Positions 1-8,311 of a stretch of DNA of 34,246 nt are shown here, one piece after another (positions within the stretch are counted from its first letter, which is position 1; each line of letters starts with the position of its first letter). The stretch spans positions 1 through 34,246 of the forward strand of contig CANOPF010000011.1 in the NCBI GenBank assembly GCA_947568535.1, in the 5' to 3' direction. The DNA is from an uncultured Clostridium sp. (lineage in GTDB: Bacteria; Bacillota; Clostridia; TANB77; CAG-508). The translations under genes and the position numbers were made by a program. The notes beneath the pieces were generated by a model that did no database searches, was not told the DNA's origin, and saw only the letters and a list, made by a program, of their open reading frames with translations.

Positions 1-559
1 TAATTATGGGAATAGGAAGAGCAGGAAAAACAACTTTGAGTAAGATGATAAAAGACAAATATAATAGTTACAATTTAATACATAGCGATGCTTTAAAGTG
101 GGCAATGATTAGAGAAAAAGACGAAGAACTATATTATAGAGAAAATGTAGATAAACAAAAAGAATTTGAACACGGAGAGTATTTTCAAAGAACTCTTTTA
201 GAATTATACAATTCATTAATTAGAAAAGATACAAAAGAATATGGATATATATTAGAAAGTGGTCAGTTACATCCTAAAATTGTTAAAGAAATGATAGATT
301 TTGATAATACAATAGTGTTTGTTTAGGGTTGGGAAGCCTAACACCAGAAGATATGGTAAATCAATGTATTACATATGATACAGAAGAAAGTTGGACTTAT
401 GGTTTGTCTAAGTAATATTTATTAGAACATGCACAAGATTGGTATAAGTGCAATGAAATGTTGAAAATAGAATGTCCTAAATATGGAATAAAGTATATTG
501 ATACTTCAAAAGATAGAGAGAAAGTATTAAGAGAAATTTTAGAAAATTTATTTAAATAA
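1..559 (+). pseudogene. Broken P-loop kinase-like gene
   Basis: The reading frame opens at the window edge and carries a Walker A motif (GIGRAGKTT) directly after the first visible ATG at 6, so this was a small P-loop NTPase of the nucleotide/shikimate-kinase-like fold. The frame stops at TAG 324-326. Coding sense continues in another frame from about 323 (LGLGSLTPEDMV, later EHAQDWYK and IKYIDTSKDREKV), which is interrupted again by TAA at 413-415 and ends at TAA 557-559. One frameshift plus one nonsense codon make it a pseudogene of about 185 codons. The codon before the ATG is open (ATT), so the true start may lie outside the window. The substrate cannot be told. Seen: the motif and both lesions. 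Inferred: the original function. Confidence 0.7.
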
Positions 560-772
560 ATAATTAGATTTTTCAAAAGGTATTGCTAAATACAAAAAGT
601 TATGTTAAATTAAAAACATAGTAATAGACAAAAAAACACCGATATGGGTATATATATCTTTGACACTATTGCTATAACTAATTTTGAAACGGATAACAAG
701 GTAATTTTGTGTAAGGGATTTTTCGCATACGTCCTTCGCTAAGGCACCAAAGGACATAAGAAAGGAGACAAT

Positions 773-1384
773 GTGATAATGGAAAAAGAAAAATTATTAC
801 ATGTACTACATTATTATTATGAAACAAATAGACTAAAAGAAGTAGAAAGAACAGGTTGGAAATATTGGAATGTTTCACGAAGCAAAAGAATTGAATCAAT
901 TCCAGAACACATCTATGGAACGCAACAACTTGCAATAGCGATTTTTTCAGAGTTTGACTTGAAGATTGACATCTTTAAAGTTATTACAATGTTAAGTTTA
1001 CATGAAACAGAAGAAATCAATATAGGAGATAAAACTCCTTTTGATGGAGTAAGTGAACAAGAAAAAATGGAAATGGGGAAAAAGGCTGTTGCAAAGACAT
1101 TTTCTGTTTTAGATAAAAAAGATATGTTTACACAAATAGTAGATGAGTTTAATGAAAGACAAACTCCAGAAGCAAAATTTGCATATTTCTGCGACAAAAT
1201 GGAATGTGACTTACAAGCTAAAAAGTACTCTGATGATGGAAGATGTTCCTTTGAACATGTTTCTAAAAAGATTATGGGAGATGAGAGAGTTAAGAAAATA
1301 ATTGCTAATGGTGCAAAATCTATGGGAGATGTATTTATTGCTTATGATACTTATCGATATGCGCGGGAGCAATATTTTCTTTGA
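773..1384 (+). CDS. HD-domain hydrolase, YfbR-like
   Basis: About 203 residues with the layout of HD_3/YfbR-type metal-dependent phosphohydrolases, which often act on nucleotides. A first histidine sits in SIPEHIYG. The second metal motif reads LHETEEINIGD, so the usual HD pair is HE here; I recall this variant in a clade of Firmicutes homologues. An acidic metal ligand is likely in FCDKMECD. An AAAGGAG ribosome-binding site at 761-767 lies 5 nt before GTG 773 and 11 nt before ATG 779; GTG is chosen on spacing, but ATG (MEKEKLL) is possible. The gene stands alone: a pseudogene lies upstream and a terminator follows at 1442-1477. The 213-nt gap before it (560-772) shows no gene, only a weak inverted repeat near 730-755. 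Substrate unknown. Confidence 0.75.
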   Translation: MIMEKEKLLHVLHYYYETNRLKEVERTGWKYWNVSRSKRIESIPEHIYGTQQLAIAIFSEFDLKIDIFKVITMLSLHETEEINIGDKTPFDGVSEQEKMEMGKKAVAKTFSVLDKKDMFTQIVDEFNERQTPEAKFAYFCDKMECDLQAKKYSDDGRCSFEHVSKKIMGDERVKKIIANGAKSMGDVFIAYDTYRYAREQYFL

Positions 1385-1441
1385 TATGATTCATTTTTTA
1401 AGAGAATATAGTATAAAATAATAAAGTTTCTTTATTTTAAC

Positions 1442-1477
1442 ATTATCAGGGAATTAAATATTCCCTGATAATTTTTT
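1442..1477 (+). terminator. Rho-independent terminator after the HD gene
   Basis: A perfect 13-bp stem (1442-1454 with 1460-1472) with a 5-nt loop is followed by a run of T to 1477 on the + strand. There is no matching T run on the other side, so it serves the + strand HD-domain gene rather than the convergent tmcAL. Confidence 0.85.
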
Positions 1478-1585
1478 AAAATAGTGTTATTTCTGATATT
1501 TACACACTAGTTCCTTTCTTCAATTTTTATCTTCTGTAAGTATAAGCACTGATAGACTTTTTACACAAAGATTACTCTATCTTAA

Positions 1586-2821
1586 TTATTGTAAAGTCAC
1601 GATTTTTTTTGTAAAATCTAAGTTATTCCAAGAGTCTTCTTGGTAACCAATAGTATACACATTAGTAGCCCAGATATCTTTATCTAGCATTAATTGTAAA
1701 TTTTTATTAGAATTATCATCAGTAAAACGTTTAACAGAAGTAACAAGGTCAAGTTTAGGATTAGCTTTTGCTATTTCAGAAATAAGAAATTTTCCTTTAG
1801 TATTTAATCCTAACACTCTAACATAAGGTTGAGTTTTCTTAGAAATAGCCATATCTTTTTTGGTAATTCCTAATAAAGTATACAATAAAATTCTTTGAAG
1901 GCGAGTAGTTGTATATCGTTTCGATTTAATGATATTTAAAAATTCAACTATACTGTTGCAGGAATTAGCAGAATTTTTAATAGCAGACTCTAAGCCCTCT
2001 GAAACATCTTGTAATTCAGCAATTTCAGAAAGTTCCATTTTTCTTAATAAATAAATAATTTCTCTTTCAAAAACAGAAAGGTCAGGAACAATATGTCCTG
2101 TCTGAATGTTTTGGACTAAAGAAGCATAAGTTGGTGCAGGCATAAGATTAGGTAATACATTAAAACCATTGTTTTTAATCATATTTCGTATAGCTGTACT
2201 ACTGGCTATATTACCAGTATAATGTGAATCGTGATATCCAGCTTCATATCTTTGAATAGCAATTGGTTGTATGTTACTCTTTAGTTTTTTTAAAGCTTTC
2301 AAGTATTCAATACCTAAAATATTATTAGGAGAGGAAAGAACATTAGCAAAAGTTCGAATATCATTCAAATACATCATTAAAGCATTTTCACGAGCTTTAG
2401 GGAAAGACAACCCTTTTTTTAATTCATGAGATAATAATGTTTTATATCCTCTTGGTTCACGATGTAAAACATCAGCACATTTACTTAAAACATTTATATC
2501 AGCAGTTTCAGTACCAAAAGAAATATAGTCAACAACTTTTAAAGAATCAAGAATTTTTATAGCACCTTCAGCAAAATTTTCAGCACTAGAAATAGCGTAT
2601 AATAAAGGTAGTTCAATTACTAAATCAACACCACATTGAATAGCTGTTTCGGCTTTTGACCATTTATCCATTAAAGAAGTACTTCCACGTTGAGTAAAGT
2701 TCCCACTCATAATGGCAACTGTATAATTTGAACCAGTTTCTTTTTTTGACTTTTCTAAATGGTATAAGTGACCATTATGAAAAGGATTATATTCAGCAAC
2801 AATACCTAAAACTTTACTCAT
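1586..2821 (-). CDS. tmcAL: tRNA(Met) cytidine acetate ligase TmcAL
   Basis: A 411-residue protein of the TmcAL (formerly YlbM) family. The family activates acetate with ATP and acetylates C34 in the anticodon of elongator tRNA-Met. The N-terminus, GIVAEYNPFHNGH, is the family's nucleotidyltransferase signature (HxGH type). It is followed by IMSGNFTQRG and a conserved SSTAIR segment near residue 210, as in HIGH-class nucleotidyltransferases. The length matches the family. On the minus strand AGAAGGGG precedes the ATG by about five bases. The gene is divergent from rnhA, and their predicted promoters overlap in the 86-bp gap. In Bacillus this gene lies near ylbJ; here ylbJ is more than 20 kb away. 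Very confident on family. Confidence 0.95.
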   Translation of the reverse strand: MSKVLGIVAEYNPFHNGHLYHLEKSKKETGSNYTVAIMSGNFTQRGSTSLMDKWSKAETAIQCGVDLVIELPLLYAISSAENFAEGAIKILDSLKVVDYISFGTETADINVLSKCADVLHREPRGYKTLLSHELKKGLSFPKARENALMMYLNDIRTFANVLSSPNNILGIEYLKALKKLKSNIQPIAIQRYEAGYHDSHYTGNIASSTAIRNMIKNNGFNVLPNLMPAPTYASLVQNIQTGHIVPDLSVFEREIIYLLRKMELSEIAELQDVSEGLESAIKNSANSCNSIVEFLNIIKSKRYTTTRLQRILLYTLLGITKKDMAISKKTQPYVRVLGLNTKGKFLISEIAKANPKLDLVTSVKRFTDDNSNKNLQLMLDKDIWATNVYTIGYQEDSWNNLDFTKKIVTLQ

Positions 2822-2833
2822 AAAAACCCCTTC

Positions 2834-2863
2834 TTGATTTCAATTTTTTATTTATGCTATAAT
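2834..2863 (+). promoter_or_regulatory. Predicted sigma-A promoter for rnhA
   Basis: -35 TTGATT (2834-2839), 18-bp spacer, -10 TATAAT (2858-2863), preceded by TGC (extended -10). The -10 overlaps that of the divergent tmcAL promoter by two bases. Confidence 0.7.
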
Positions 2864-2890
2864 AGTATCATAAAAAAGAGAAAAAAACAA
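2862..2890 (-). promoter_or_regulatory. Predicted sigma-A promoter for tmcAL
   Basis: Read on the minus strand: -35 TTGTTT (2885-2890), 17-bp spacer, -10 TACTAT (2862-2867), with a TG one base before the -10 (extended -10). It shares bases with the divergent rnhA promoter. Prediction from consensus only. Confidence 0.45.
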
Positions 2891-2907
2891 ATAGAAAGGG
2901 AAGATTT

Positions 2908-3345
2908 ATGGAAAAAATTATTATTTATACAGACGGTGCCTGTTCAGGAAATCCAGGACCAGGAGGATGGGGAGCAATTTTAATGTATCAAGGAAATAAA
3001 AAAGAGATAGCAGGAGGAAAAAAAGATACCACCAATAACATGATGGAACTTACCGCTGTTATCGAAAGTTTAAAACACTTAAAATATCCATGTGAAGTAG
3101 AGTTATATAGTGATAGTGCTTATGTAGTCAATGCTTTTGAACAAAGATGGATGGATAATTGGGTAAAAAATAACTGGAAAACAGCAGGAAAAGGAACGGT
3201 AAAAAACAAAGAACTTTGGCAGGAGTTATATAGTCTGACCAAAATACATAAAGTTAAATTTAATAAAGTAAAAGGTCATAGTGATAATGAGTATAATAAT
3301 CGATGTGATGAACTAGCTAGAAATGCAATCAAAACCTTGTCATAA
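2908..3345 (+). CDS. rnhA: Ribonuclease HI
   Basis: A 145-residue type 1 RNase H, which cuts the RNA strand of RNA-DNA hybrids such as primers and R-loops. The full DEDD metal site is visible: D9 in [18 protein letters not shown]47 in [10 protein letters not shown]69 in LYSDSAYVV and D134 in RCDELAR, with the active-site-loop histidine H124 in KGHSDNEYN. The basic segment [12 protein letters not shown] matches the substrate-handle region of E. coli-type enzymes. The length is standard for a single-domain enzyme. An AGAAAGGGA ribosome-binding site precedes the ATG. It is expressed from its own promoter at 2834-2863, divergent from tmcAL. Confidence 0.97.
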   Translation: MEKIIIYTDGACSGNPGPGGWGAILMYQGNKKEIAGGKKDTTNNMMELTAVIESLKHLKYPCEVELYSDSAYVVNAFEQRWMDNWVKNNWKTAGKGTVKNKELWQELYSLTKIHKVKFNKVKGHSDNEYNNRCDELARNAIKTLS

Positions 3346-3386
3346 CTAAGATGATTATTACATTTATGTGACATGGATAAAAAATA

Positions 3387-3415
3387 TTGAAAAATTTTGT
3401 CAATTCTATTATAAT
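3387..3415 (+). promoter_or_regulatory. Predicted sigma-A promoter, HD-GYP-like gene
   Basis: -35 TTGAAA (3387-3392), 17-bp spacer, -10 TATAAT (3410-3415). It falls inside the longest possible reading frame of the next gene, which argues that translation begins downstream at 3435. Confidence 0.7.
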
Positions 3416-3434
3416 AAAATATGGGAGGAATCAA

Positions 3435-4217
3435 ATGAATACCTTTGCAGATTATTTATTAGAGGAAGAAGAATTAGAAGCAAAAATGGAAATAGTATAT
3501 TACTTGTCAAAAAAGCAAAAAGTATTTTTTGATAAATCTGTTGTATTTAAGACAGAATTGGCGAGACTATTTTTAAACTATTCCCAAATGGAAGTAGACA
3601 AAAATTTTGTTTTAACAGCCTGTTTATTATGCAATTGCAAAAAAATTAACCATGCACAAGATATACATAAAATACACTCTTATGCAAAAGAAGGAGCACA
3701 ATATTTAAGAGGAATCGGATTTGGAAAAAGGTTTTGTAAAATATGTGAAGAAGTCAATCGATATAGCAACAGTAATCCTAGAGAGAGAGAAAGTGATATT
3801 CTAGAATTAGTGGATCAATTTGGAGGAATGTTATTAGATAGACCAGAAAGAATAGGTTTTAAGCCAGATGAAGCATTAGTTTTACTAGAACATAGAAACT
3901 TAAAAAACGAATATAATCGATATTTACACTCCTTTTGTGAATACGTAAAATTTATGGAACAAATTCAAATAAAAGAATTAGTTCATATGACCACATTCAA
4001 AAAATTAATTAAGATATATCAGGAAACACCAGAATTAACAAAATTTATACAAAAAGTAGTTTATGAATTTGAACCACAGATAGACAAATTCATCGAAGAA
4101 CAAAATGAGGAAATAGCCAAAGAAATGTTCAAAAAAATAGAAGGAGCTAATAGACCACTATTTAGTGCAGAAACAACAAAAAAGATTATGTCACATATAC
4201 AAGAAGAAACAACATAA
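3435..4217 (+). CDS. Degenerate HD-GYP-like protein
   Basis: A 260-residue protein from ATG 3435, chosen because GGGAGG lies just upstream and a promoter occupies the TTG-initiated extension from 3387. No exact family recognised. The central part follows the order of an HD-GYP domain: a helix with HKIHSYAKEGAQYLRGIGF (cf. the Hx2xGA helix), EEVNRYSNSNPRERESDILELVDQFGGMLLDRPERIGFKPDEALVLL (cf. the D-x-dR-Y segment), then a capping helix. The HD dyad is absent (LCNCKK at that place) and no GYP motif is visible, so c-di-GMP hydrolysis is unlikely; a binding or scaffold role is an inference. The C-terminal 80 residues are charged and helical. A stem-loop and the endonuclease Q-type gene follow closely. 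Confidence 0.6.
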   Translation: MNTFADYLLEEEELEAKMEIVYYLSKKQKVFFDKSVVFKTELARLFLNYSQMEVDKNFVLTACLLCNCKKINHAQDIHKIHSYAKEGAQYLRGIGFGKRFCKICEEVNRYSNSNPRERESDILELVDQFGGMLLDRPERIGFKPDEALVLLEHRNLKNEYNRYLHSFCEYVKFMEQIQIKELVHMTTFKKLIKIYQETPELTKFIQKVVYEFEPQIDKFIEEQNEEIAKEMFKKIEGANRPLFSAETTKKIMSHIQEETT

Positions 4218-4248
4218 ATTGCCAAAAGGGAGAAACCTTTTTGGCAAT
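4218..4248 (+). terminator. Stem-loop, probable weak terminator or attenuator
   Basis: ATTGCCAAAAGG (4218-4229) pairs with 4236-4248 as about 12 bp with one bulged base, starting right after the stop codon. The T run after it is broken (ATCTTTT), so read-through into the next gene, only 30 nt away, is likely. Confidence 0.5.
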
Positions 4249-4278
4249 ATCTTTTGTGAAAGAAAAGGAGAGAAACAA

Positions 4279-5469
4279 ATGTATGAAATATTTGCTGATT
4301 TACATGTACACATAGGAAGAAGTGAAAAAGGAAAACCAATAAAAATAACCGCAGCAAAAAGTTTGAATTTTGCTAACATTGCAAAAGAATGTGCAGAGAG
4401 AAAAGGAATTCAAGTAGTAGGAATTATTGATTGTGCTTCACCTTATGTTATTGAAGACATTGAAAACTTTTTAAAAACAGGAGATGCCTATGAATTAGAA
4501 GATGGAGGCATAATTTATAAAGATAAAGTATGTATCTTATTAGGAAGTGAAGTAGAAACTTCGGAAAGAGGAAGAAATGGTAAATGTGGAAGTGCCCATA
4601 ATATATGCTTTTTTCCACATCTAAAAAATATTAGAGCTTTTTCCCAAGAGATGAGTCGCCATATGAAAAATATTACCCTAAGTACACAAAGATCAGATTT
4701 ATCAGGATATGAATTAATTGATATCGTAGAGAAATATCAAGGGATTTTAATACCAGCTCATGTTTTTACACCACATAAAAGCTATTATGGAAATTGTACA
4801 GAACGCTTAGCTGATATCTTTAAAGAGAAATTTGATCGAATATTAGCCATTGAATTAGGTTTAAGTTCAGATACATATTTAGCAGATACCATATCAGAAT
4901 TAGAAAATAAAACATTTTTGACAAACTCAGATGCTCATTCCTTACCTAAAATTGCCAGAGAATATAACAAAATGCAAGTAGAAGATATCTCTTTTAAAGA
5001 AATAGTCATGGCATTAAAAAATGAAGAAGGAAGAAAAGTAATGGCTAACTATGGACTAGATCCAAAATTAGGAAAATATCATAGAACTTATTGTGATGAC
5101 TGTGATACAGCCATTCAAGCAAAAGGAACAATTGACATATGTCCAATATGTGGAGGAAAAAATGTAACATTTGGTGTTTATGATAGAATCGAAGAAATAA
5201 AAGATAAAAAAGAAACAAAAAGTCCAGAACATAGACCACCATACATCTATCAAGTACCTCTTGGATTTATTCCTGGTGTAGGAGGAAAAACGATAGAAAA
5301 ACTATTAGAAAAGTTCGAAACAGAAATGAATATTTTACATCAATTAACGAAAGATGATATAGAAGCAGTAGTTGGTGAAAAAGTAGCAAATCATATCATC
5401 AAAGTAAGAGAAGGCAAAATGCAGATCCATTCTGGTGGTGGAGGAAATTATGGAAAAGTCAAGGCATAA
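4279..5469 (+). CDS. Endonuclease Q-type PHP protein
   Basis: A 396-residue protein of the TIGR00375/endonuclease Q type. EndoQ nicks DNA 5' of deaminated bases such as uracil and hypoxanthine. Domain order: an N-terminal PHP metal-dependent domain (FADLHVHIGRS near residue 5, IIDCASP, LGSEVET, IPAHVFTP, LTNSDAHSLP); a zinc ribbon near 270-295 (CDDC and CPICGG); and a C-terminal helix-hairpin-helix region (PLGFIPGVGGKTIEKLLEKF). AAAGGAGA at 4264-4271 with 7-nt spacing sets the start at ATG 4279; the in-frame extension back to 4165 overlaps the previous gene and lacks coding character. A repair role is inferred from the family; sure of the family, less of the substrate. Confidence 0.85.
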   Translation: MYEIFADLHVHIGRSEKGKPIKITAAKSLNFANIAKECAERKGIQVVGIIDCASPYVIEDIENFLKTGDAYELEDGGIIYKDKVCILLGSEVETSERGRNGKCGSAHNICFFPHLKNIRAFSQEMSRHMKNITLSTQRSDLSGYELIDIVEKYQGILIPAHVFTPHKSYYGNCTERLADIFKEKFDRILAIELGLSSDTYLADTISELENKTFLTNSDAHSLPKIAREYNKMQVEDISFKEIVMALKNEEGRKVMANYGLDPKLGKYHRTYCDDCDTAIQAKGTIDICPICGGKNVTFGVYDRIEEIKDKKETKSPEHRPPYIYQVPLGFIPGVGGKTIEKLLEKFETEMNILHQLTKDDIEAVVGEKVANHIIKVREGKMQIHSGGGGNYGKVKA

Positions 5470-5538
5470 AATGGGCAATTAACGTTCTAAAACTTTCCTT
5501 ATTGAATACACATTATGTATAAAGATAAGGAGCGTTTT

Positions 5539-6177
5539 ATGAAGAAAAATAAACCAATTAAAGTATTAGAAATGCTCAAAGAGCATGTGAATAACAATAA
5601 AAAAGAATATTTACTCATCACATTATTATTTATCATAGGCATTTTCTTAGGTGTTCTTTTTGTTAATAATATACAAGAAACACAAAAATCGGAGATGACA
5701 ACATATTTAAATAATTATATAGGAAAAATGAAGGATATAGAAACATTAAATCATGCCGAATTATTAAAAAGTAGTATCGGACAAAATATCGTATTAGCCA
5801 TCACCTTGTGGTTTTTTGGCACTACCGTAATTGGTATACCAGTTGTTTTTGGCATGATCATATATAGGGGATTTTGTCTAGGATATACCATTGCTGTTTG
5901 TATCATGGCTTTAGGATTACCACAAGGAATATTATTTGTATTTATTTTACTTTTATGGCAAAATATCCTTTTTATACCAGCTATTTTAGCACTGGCAGTC
6001 AGTGGATTTAAATTATATAAATCTATTATGAAAGATAGAAATAAAGAAAATGTAAAAATAGAAGTCATACGACATACGATTTTCTCTTTTATTATGTTAC
6101 TGGTTTTAATGATTTCATCAATCATAGAAATCTTTTTATCAACCAATATTTTAAAAGTAGTGATAAAATATTTTTAA
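5539..6177 (+). CDS. spoIIM: Stage II sporulation protein M
   Basis: A 212-residue polytopic membrane protein of the SpoIIM family, a partner of SpoIID and SpoIIP in peptidoglycan remodelling during engulfment of the forespore. The N-terminus is basic, followed by a membrane helix (YLLITLLFIIGIFLGVLF), a loop, and several further helices including GTTVIGIPVVFGMIIYRGFCLGYT, a conserved region of the family. AAGGAG at 5527-5532 lies 6 nt before ATG 5539, preferred over ATG 5515, which has no site. In Bacillus and clostridia spoIIM often sits just upstream of xerD, as here. It is expected to be in the mother-cell sigma-E regulon, but no clear promoter was found. Confidence 0.9.
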   Translation: MKKNKPIKVLEMLKEHVNNNKKEYLLITLLFIIGIFLGVLFVNNIQETQKSEMTTYLNNYIGKMKDIETLNHAELLKSSIGQNIVLAITLWFFGTTVIGIPVVFGMIIYRGFCLGYTIAVCIMALGLPQGILFVFILLLWQNILFIPAILALAVSGFKLYKSIMKDRNKENVKIEVIRHTIFSFIMLLVLMISSIIEIFLSTNILKVVIKYF

Positions 6178-6194
6178 AAATATCTCAAAATGTA

Positions 6195-6223
6195 TTTACA
6201 ATTTTCAAATTGTTTGATATAAC
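6195..6223 (+). promoter_or_regulatory. Predicted sigma-A promoter for xerD
   Basis: -35 TTTACA (6195-6200), 17-bp spacer, -10 TATAAC (6218-6223), with TGA just before the -10 (extended -10). It lies 57 bp upstream of the xerD start. Confidence 0.55.
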
Positions 6224-6280
6224 ATATATAGGTTATGTAAATAGATTATTTTAAATTATAACAAGAGGTAGGGAAAATAA

Positions 6281-7162
6281 ATGGAAAGACAGTTAAAATA
6301 TTTTTTTAATTTTTTAGAGAATGACAAAAAATTATCAGAAAACACATTACAATCATACAAAAGAGATTTAAAACAATTTAGAAAATATTTAGAAGCATGT
6401 GAACTTCATTATAACAGAGTAAAAGAAGAAGACATAAAAGATTACGTTAGAGAGCTAGAAGAACAAGGAAAAAAAGCATCCAGTATTTCTAGATGTATTG
6501 CTTCTATTCGTTCATTCTATCAATTTGTATTAAAAAACAAAAAAATAAAAATAGATCCAACACAAAATATTCAATCACCAAAAATCGAAAAAAGAGTACC
6601 AAGTGTATTAACATCAAAAGAAGTAGAATTATTACTGGATCAACCAAAAGACATAGACTTAAAAGGAATACGTGATAAAGCTATGCTTGAATTTGCCTAT
6701 GCAACAGGGATGAGAGTAACCGAAATTATATCGTTAAATATAGAAGATGTTAATTTAGAAGAAGGATATGTAGTTTGTAAACATAGTACAAAACAAAGAA
6801 ATATACCATTAGGAACGATGTCATTAAAAGCATTAAGAGAATATGTAGAAGAAGCAAGAGACATTTTAGTAAAAACAGAAGGAGAAGAAGCGTTATTTGT
6901 CAATATCAATGGTAGTAGACTAACCAGACAAGGTTTTTGGAAAATCATTAAGTATTATAAAGAACAAGCACATATTACAAAAGAAATCACACCACATGTT
7001 TTAAGACATTCTTTTGCTACACATCTTTTGCAAAATGGAGCAGATTTAAAAGCCATTCAAACCATGTTAGGACATTCAGATATTTCATCCACACAAGTAT
7101 ATATGCAATTTCAAGACGAGGGATTGAAAAATGTTTATCGAAAAGCTCATCCAAGAGCATAA
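6281..7162 (+). CDS. xerD: Tyrosine recombinase XerD-like
   Basis: A 293-residue Xer-type site-specific recombinase that resolves chromosome dimers at dif. It has an N-terminal SAM-like core-binding domain (1-90, ENTLQSYKRDLKQF) and a C-terminal catalytic domain. Visible catalytic residues: R145 in YATGMRVTEI, H239 and R242 in PHVLRHSF, H265 in LGHSDIS and the nucleophile Y274 in STQVYMQ. Length and the spoIIM-xerD order favour XerD over a phage or integron integrase. The ribosome-binding site is GAGGTAGG upstream of ATG 6281, with its own promoter at 6195-6223 and a strong terminator after it. XerC versus XerD cannot be settled without a tree. Confidence 0.92.
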   Translation: MERQLKYFFNFLENDKKLSENTLQSYKRDLKQFRKYLEACELHYNRVKEEDIKDYVRELEEQGKKASSISRCIASIRSFYQFVLKNKKIKIDPTQNIQSPKIEKRVPSVLTSKEVELLLDQPKDIDLKGIRDKAMLEFAYATGMRVTEIISLNIEDVNLEEGYVVCKHSTKQRNIPLGTMSLKALREYVEEARDILVKTEGEEALFVNINGSRLTRQGFWKIIKYYKEQAHITKEITPHVLRHSFATHLLQNGADLKAIQTMLGHSDISSTQVYMQFQDEGLKNVYRKAHPRA

Positions 7163-7178
7163 TTATAAAAGAAAACAA

Positions 7179-7214
7179 AAGACTTCTCAAAAGATTGAGA
7201 AGTCTTATCATTTT
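7179..7214 (+). terminator. Rho-independent terminator after xerD
   Basis: A perfect 12-bp stem (7179-7190 with 7195-7206) closes an AAGA loop and is followed by the T-rich ATCATTTT. It ends the xerD unit. Confidence 0.85.
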
Positions 7215-7216
7215 AC

Positions 7217-7245
7217 TAGACATTAAAACAAAAAAACGATATAAT
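7217..7245 (+). promoter_or_regulatory. Predicted sigma-A promoter for the glycosyltransferase pair
   Basis: -35 TAGACA (7217-7222), 17-bp spacer, -10 TATAAT (7240-7245), immediately after the xerD terminator and 36 bp before the next start codon. Confidence 0.7.
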
Positions 7246-7280
7246 AAATAGGTAGAAAATGTTAATTAGGGGTGTATTCA

Positions 7281-7754
7281 TTGAAAAAGAAGGTATTATT
7301 TATTGCTAGTACAGGTGGACATTTAAATGAACTTATGCAATTATCACCATTATTTGAAAAATATAATTATTATATCATAACAGAAAAAGATAAAGTGAAC
7401 GAAAACCTAAAAGAAAAATATGGAAAAAGACTATATTTTTTACCATATGGAACTAGAGCAAAGTTATTTTTTTATGTTTTTCAATATTTTTATCTTTGTT
7501 TAAAAACCATTTATTTATATTTTAAGATACGTCCACAAATTATTATCACAACAGGAACTCACACAGCAGGTCCAATGTGTTACTTAGGCAAAATATTTAG
7601 AAGCAAAATAATTTATATAGAAACTTTTGCCAGTACACACAAAAAAACAGCAACAGGAAGACTTATTTATCCAATTGCTGACTTATTTATTGTACAATGG
7701 GAAGAAATGCTTGAGTTATATCCAAAAGCCGTATATGGAGGTTCAATATATTAA
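7281..7754 (+). CDS. Alg14/PssD-type glycosyltransferase subunit
   Basis: A 157-residue protein like Alg14 and the bacterial PssD/CpsF subunits, which anchor and activate a separate catalytic partner that adds a sugar to a lipid-linked acceptor. Visible features: KKKVLFIASTGGHLNELMQL at the N-terminus (the family's glycine-rich STGGHL segment), a hydrophobic stretch (FFYVFQYFYLCLKTIYLYFK) for membrane association, then IIITTGTHTAGPMCYLGK and a final GGSIY. The start is taken as TTG 7281, because AGGGGTG at 7268-7274 overlaps the alternative GTG 7272 and spaces well to TTG. The stop overlaps the next start (TAATG), so the two subunits are translationally coupled. Acceptor and sugar unknown. 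Confidence 0.85.
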   Translation: MKKKVLFIASTGGHLNELMQLSPLFEKYNYYIITEKDKVNENLKEKYGKRLYFLPYGTRAKLFFYVFQYFYLCLKTIYLYFKIRPQIIITTGTHTAGPMCYLGKIFRSKIIYIETFASTHKKTATGRLIYPIADLFIVQWEEMLELYPKAVYGGSIY

Positions 7755-8233
7755 TGATTTTAGTATTATTAGGAACACAAAATAATCGTTTTCATCGTTT
7801 ATTAGAAGAAATAGAAAGATTAATACAAAAAGAAAAAATAAAAGAAGAAGTAATCGTACAAGCAGGATATACTAAATATATAACAAAAAAGATGAAAATA
7901 TTTGATTTTATGACAAAAGAAGAACTAGAAGAATGGCAAAATAAAGCAGACTTAGTCATAACTCATGGAGGAGTAGGATCGATTTTGCAAGCCATAACAA
8001 AACAGAAAAAAGTAATTGCTATTCCTAGATTACATGAATATGGCGAACATGTTAATGACCATCAAAAAGAAATTGTAGAACTTTTTCACCAAAAAGGTTA
8101 CATCATTGGAATACAAAGAGTAGAAGAATTACAAAAGGCTATTCAACAAATAGACACATTTGAACCAAAAAGATATCAACAAAATCACGATAAAATGTTA
8201 AAAATTATAGAAGATTTTATTGAGCAAAACTAA
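7754..8233 (+). CDS. Alg13/PssE-type glycosyltransferase catalytic subunit
   Basis: A 159-residue homologue of Alg13/PssE, equivalent to the C-terminal half of GT28 enzymes such as MurG. This half binds the UDP-sugar. The N-terminus MILVLLGTQNNRFHRLLEEIE is typical (VxxGT), and the donor-binding motif THGGVGSI near residue 75 is followed by IPRLHEYGEHVNDHQKEIVELF, the conserved nucleotide-sugar region. The ATG overlaps the upstream stop by one base. With the Alg14-type gene it forms one split enzyme, making a polysaccharide, teichoic-acid-like or glycolipid precursor; no larger polysaccharide cluster surrounds it, so the product is open. Confidence 0.87.
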   Translation: MILVLLGTQNNRFHRLLEEIERLIQKEKIKEEVIVQAGYTKYITKKMKIFDFMTKEELEEWQNKADLVITHGGVGSILQAITKQKKVIAIPRLHEYGEHVNDHQKEIVELFHQKGYIIGIQRVEELQKAIQQIDTFEPKRYQQNHDKMLKIIEDFIEQN

Positions 8234-8311
8234 AAAGGAATTATGATAGAAAAATAATTACCATTTTGGCTATACCAGAATTTAATTGTTTTCACCAGAT
8301 AGGGAGATAAT

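Noticed and set aside
560..772. Riboswitch or leader RNA before the HD gene
   Set aside because: Only a weak 6-bp inverted repeat (about 730-755) is visible; no known riboswitch core, anti-terminator pair or convincing promoter was found.
678..935. 85-codon minus strand ORF near the HD gene
   Set aside because: It is antisense to a gene with clear motifs, is rich in Phe/Leu as expected for the reverse of AT-rich coding DNA, and has no ribosome-binding site.
3387..3434. TTG start for the HD-GYP-like protein
   Set aside because: The TTG is the -35 box of a good promoter, and GGGAGG sits before ATG 3435.
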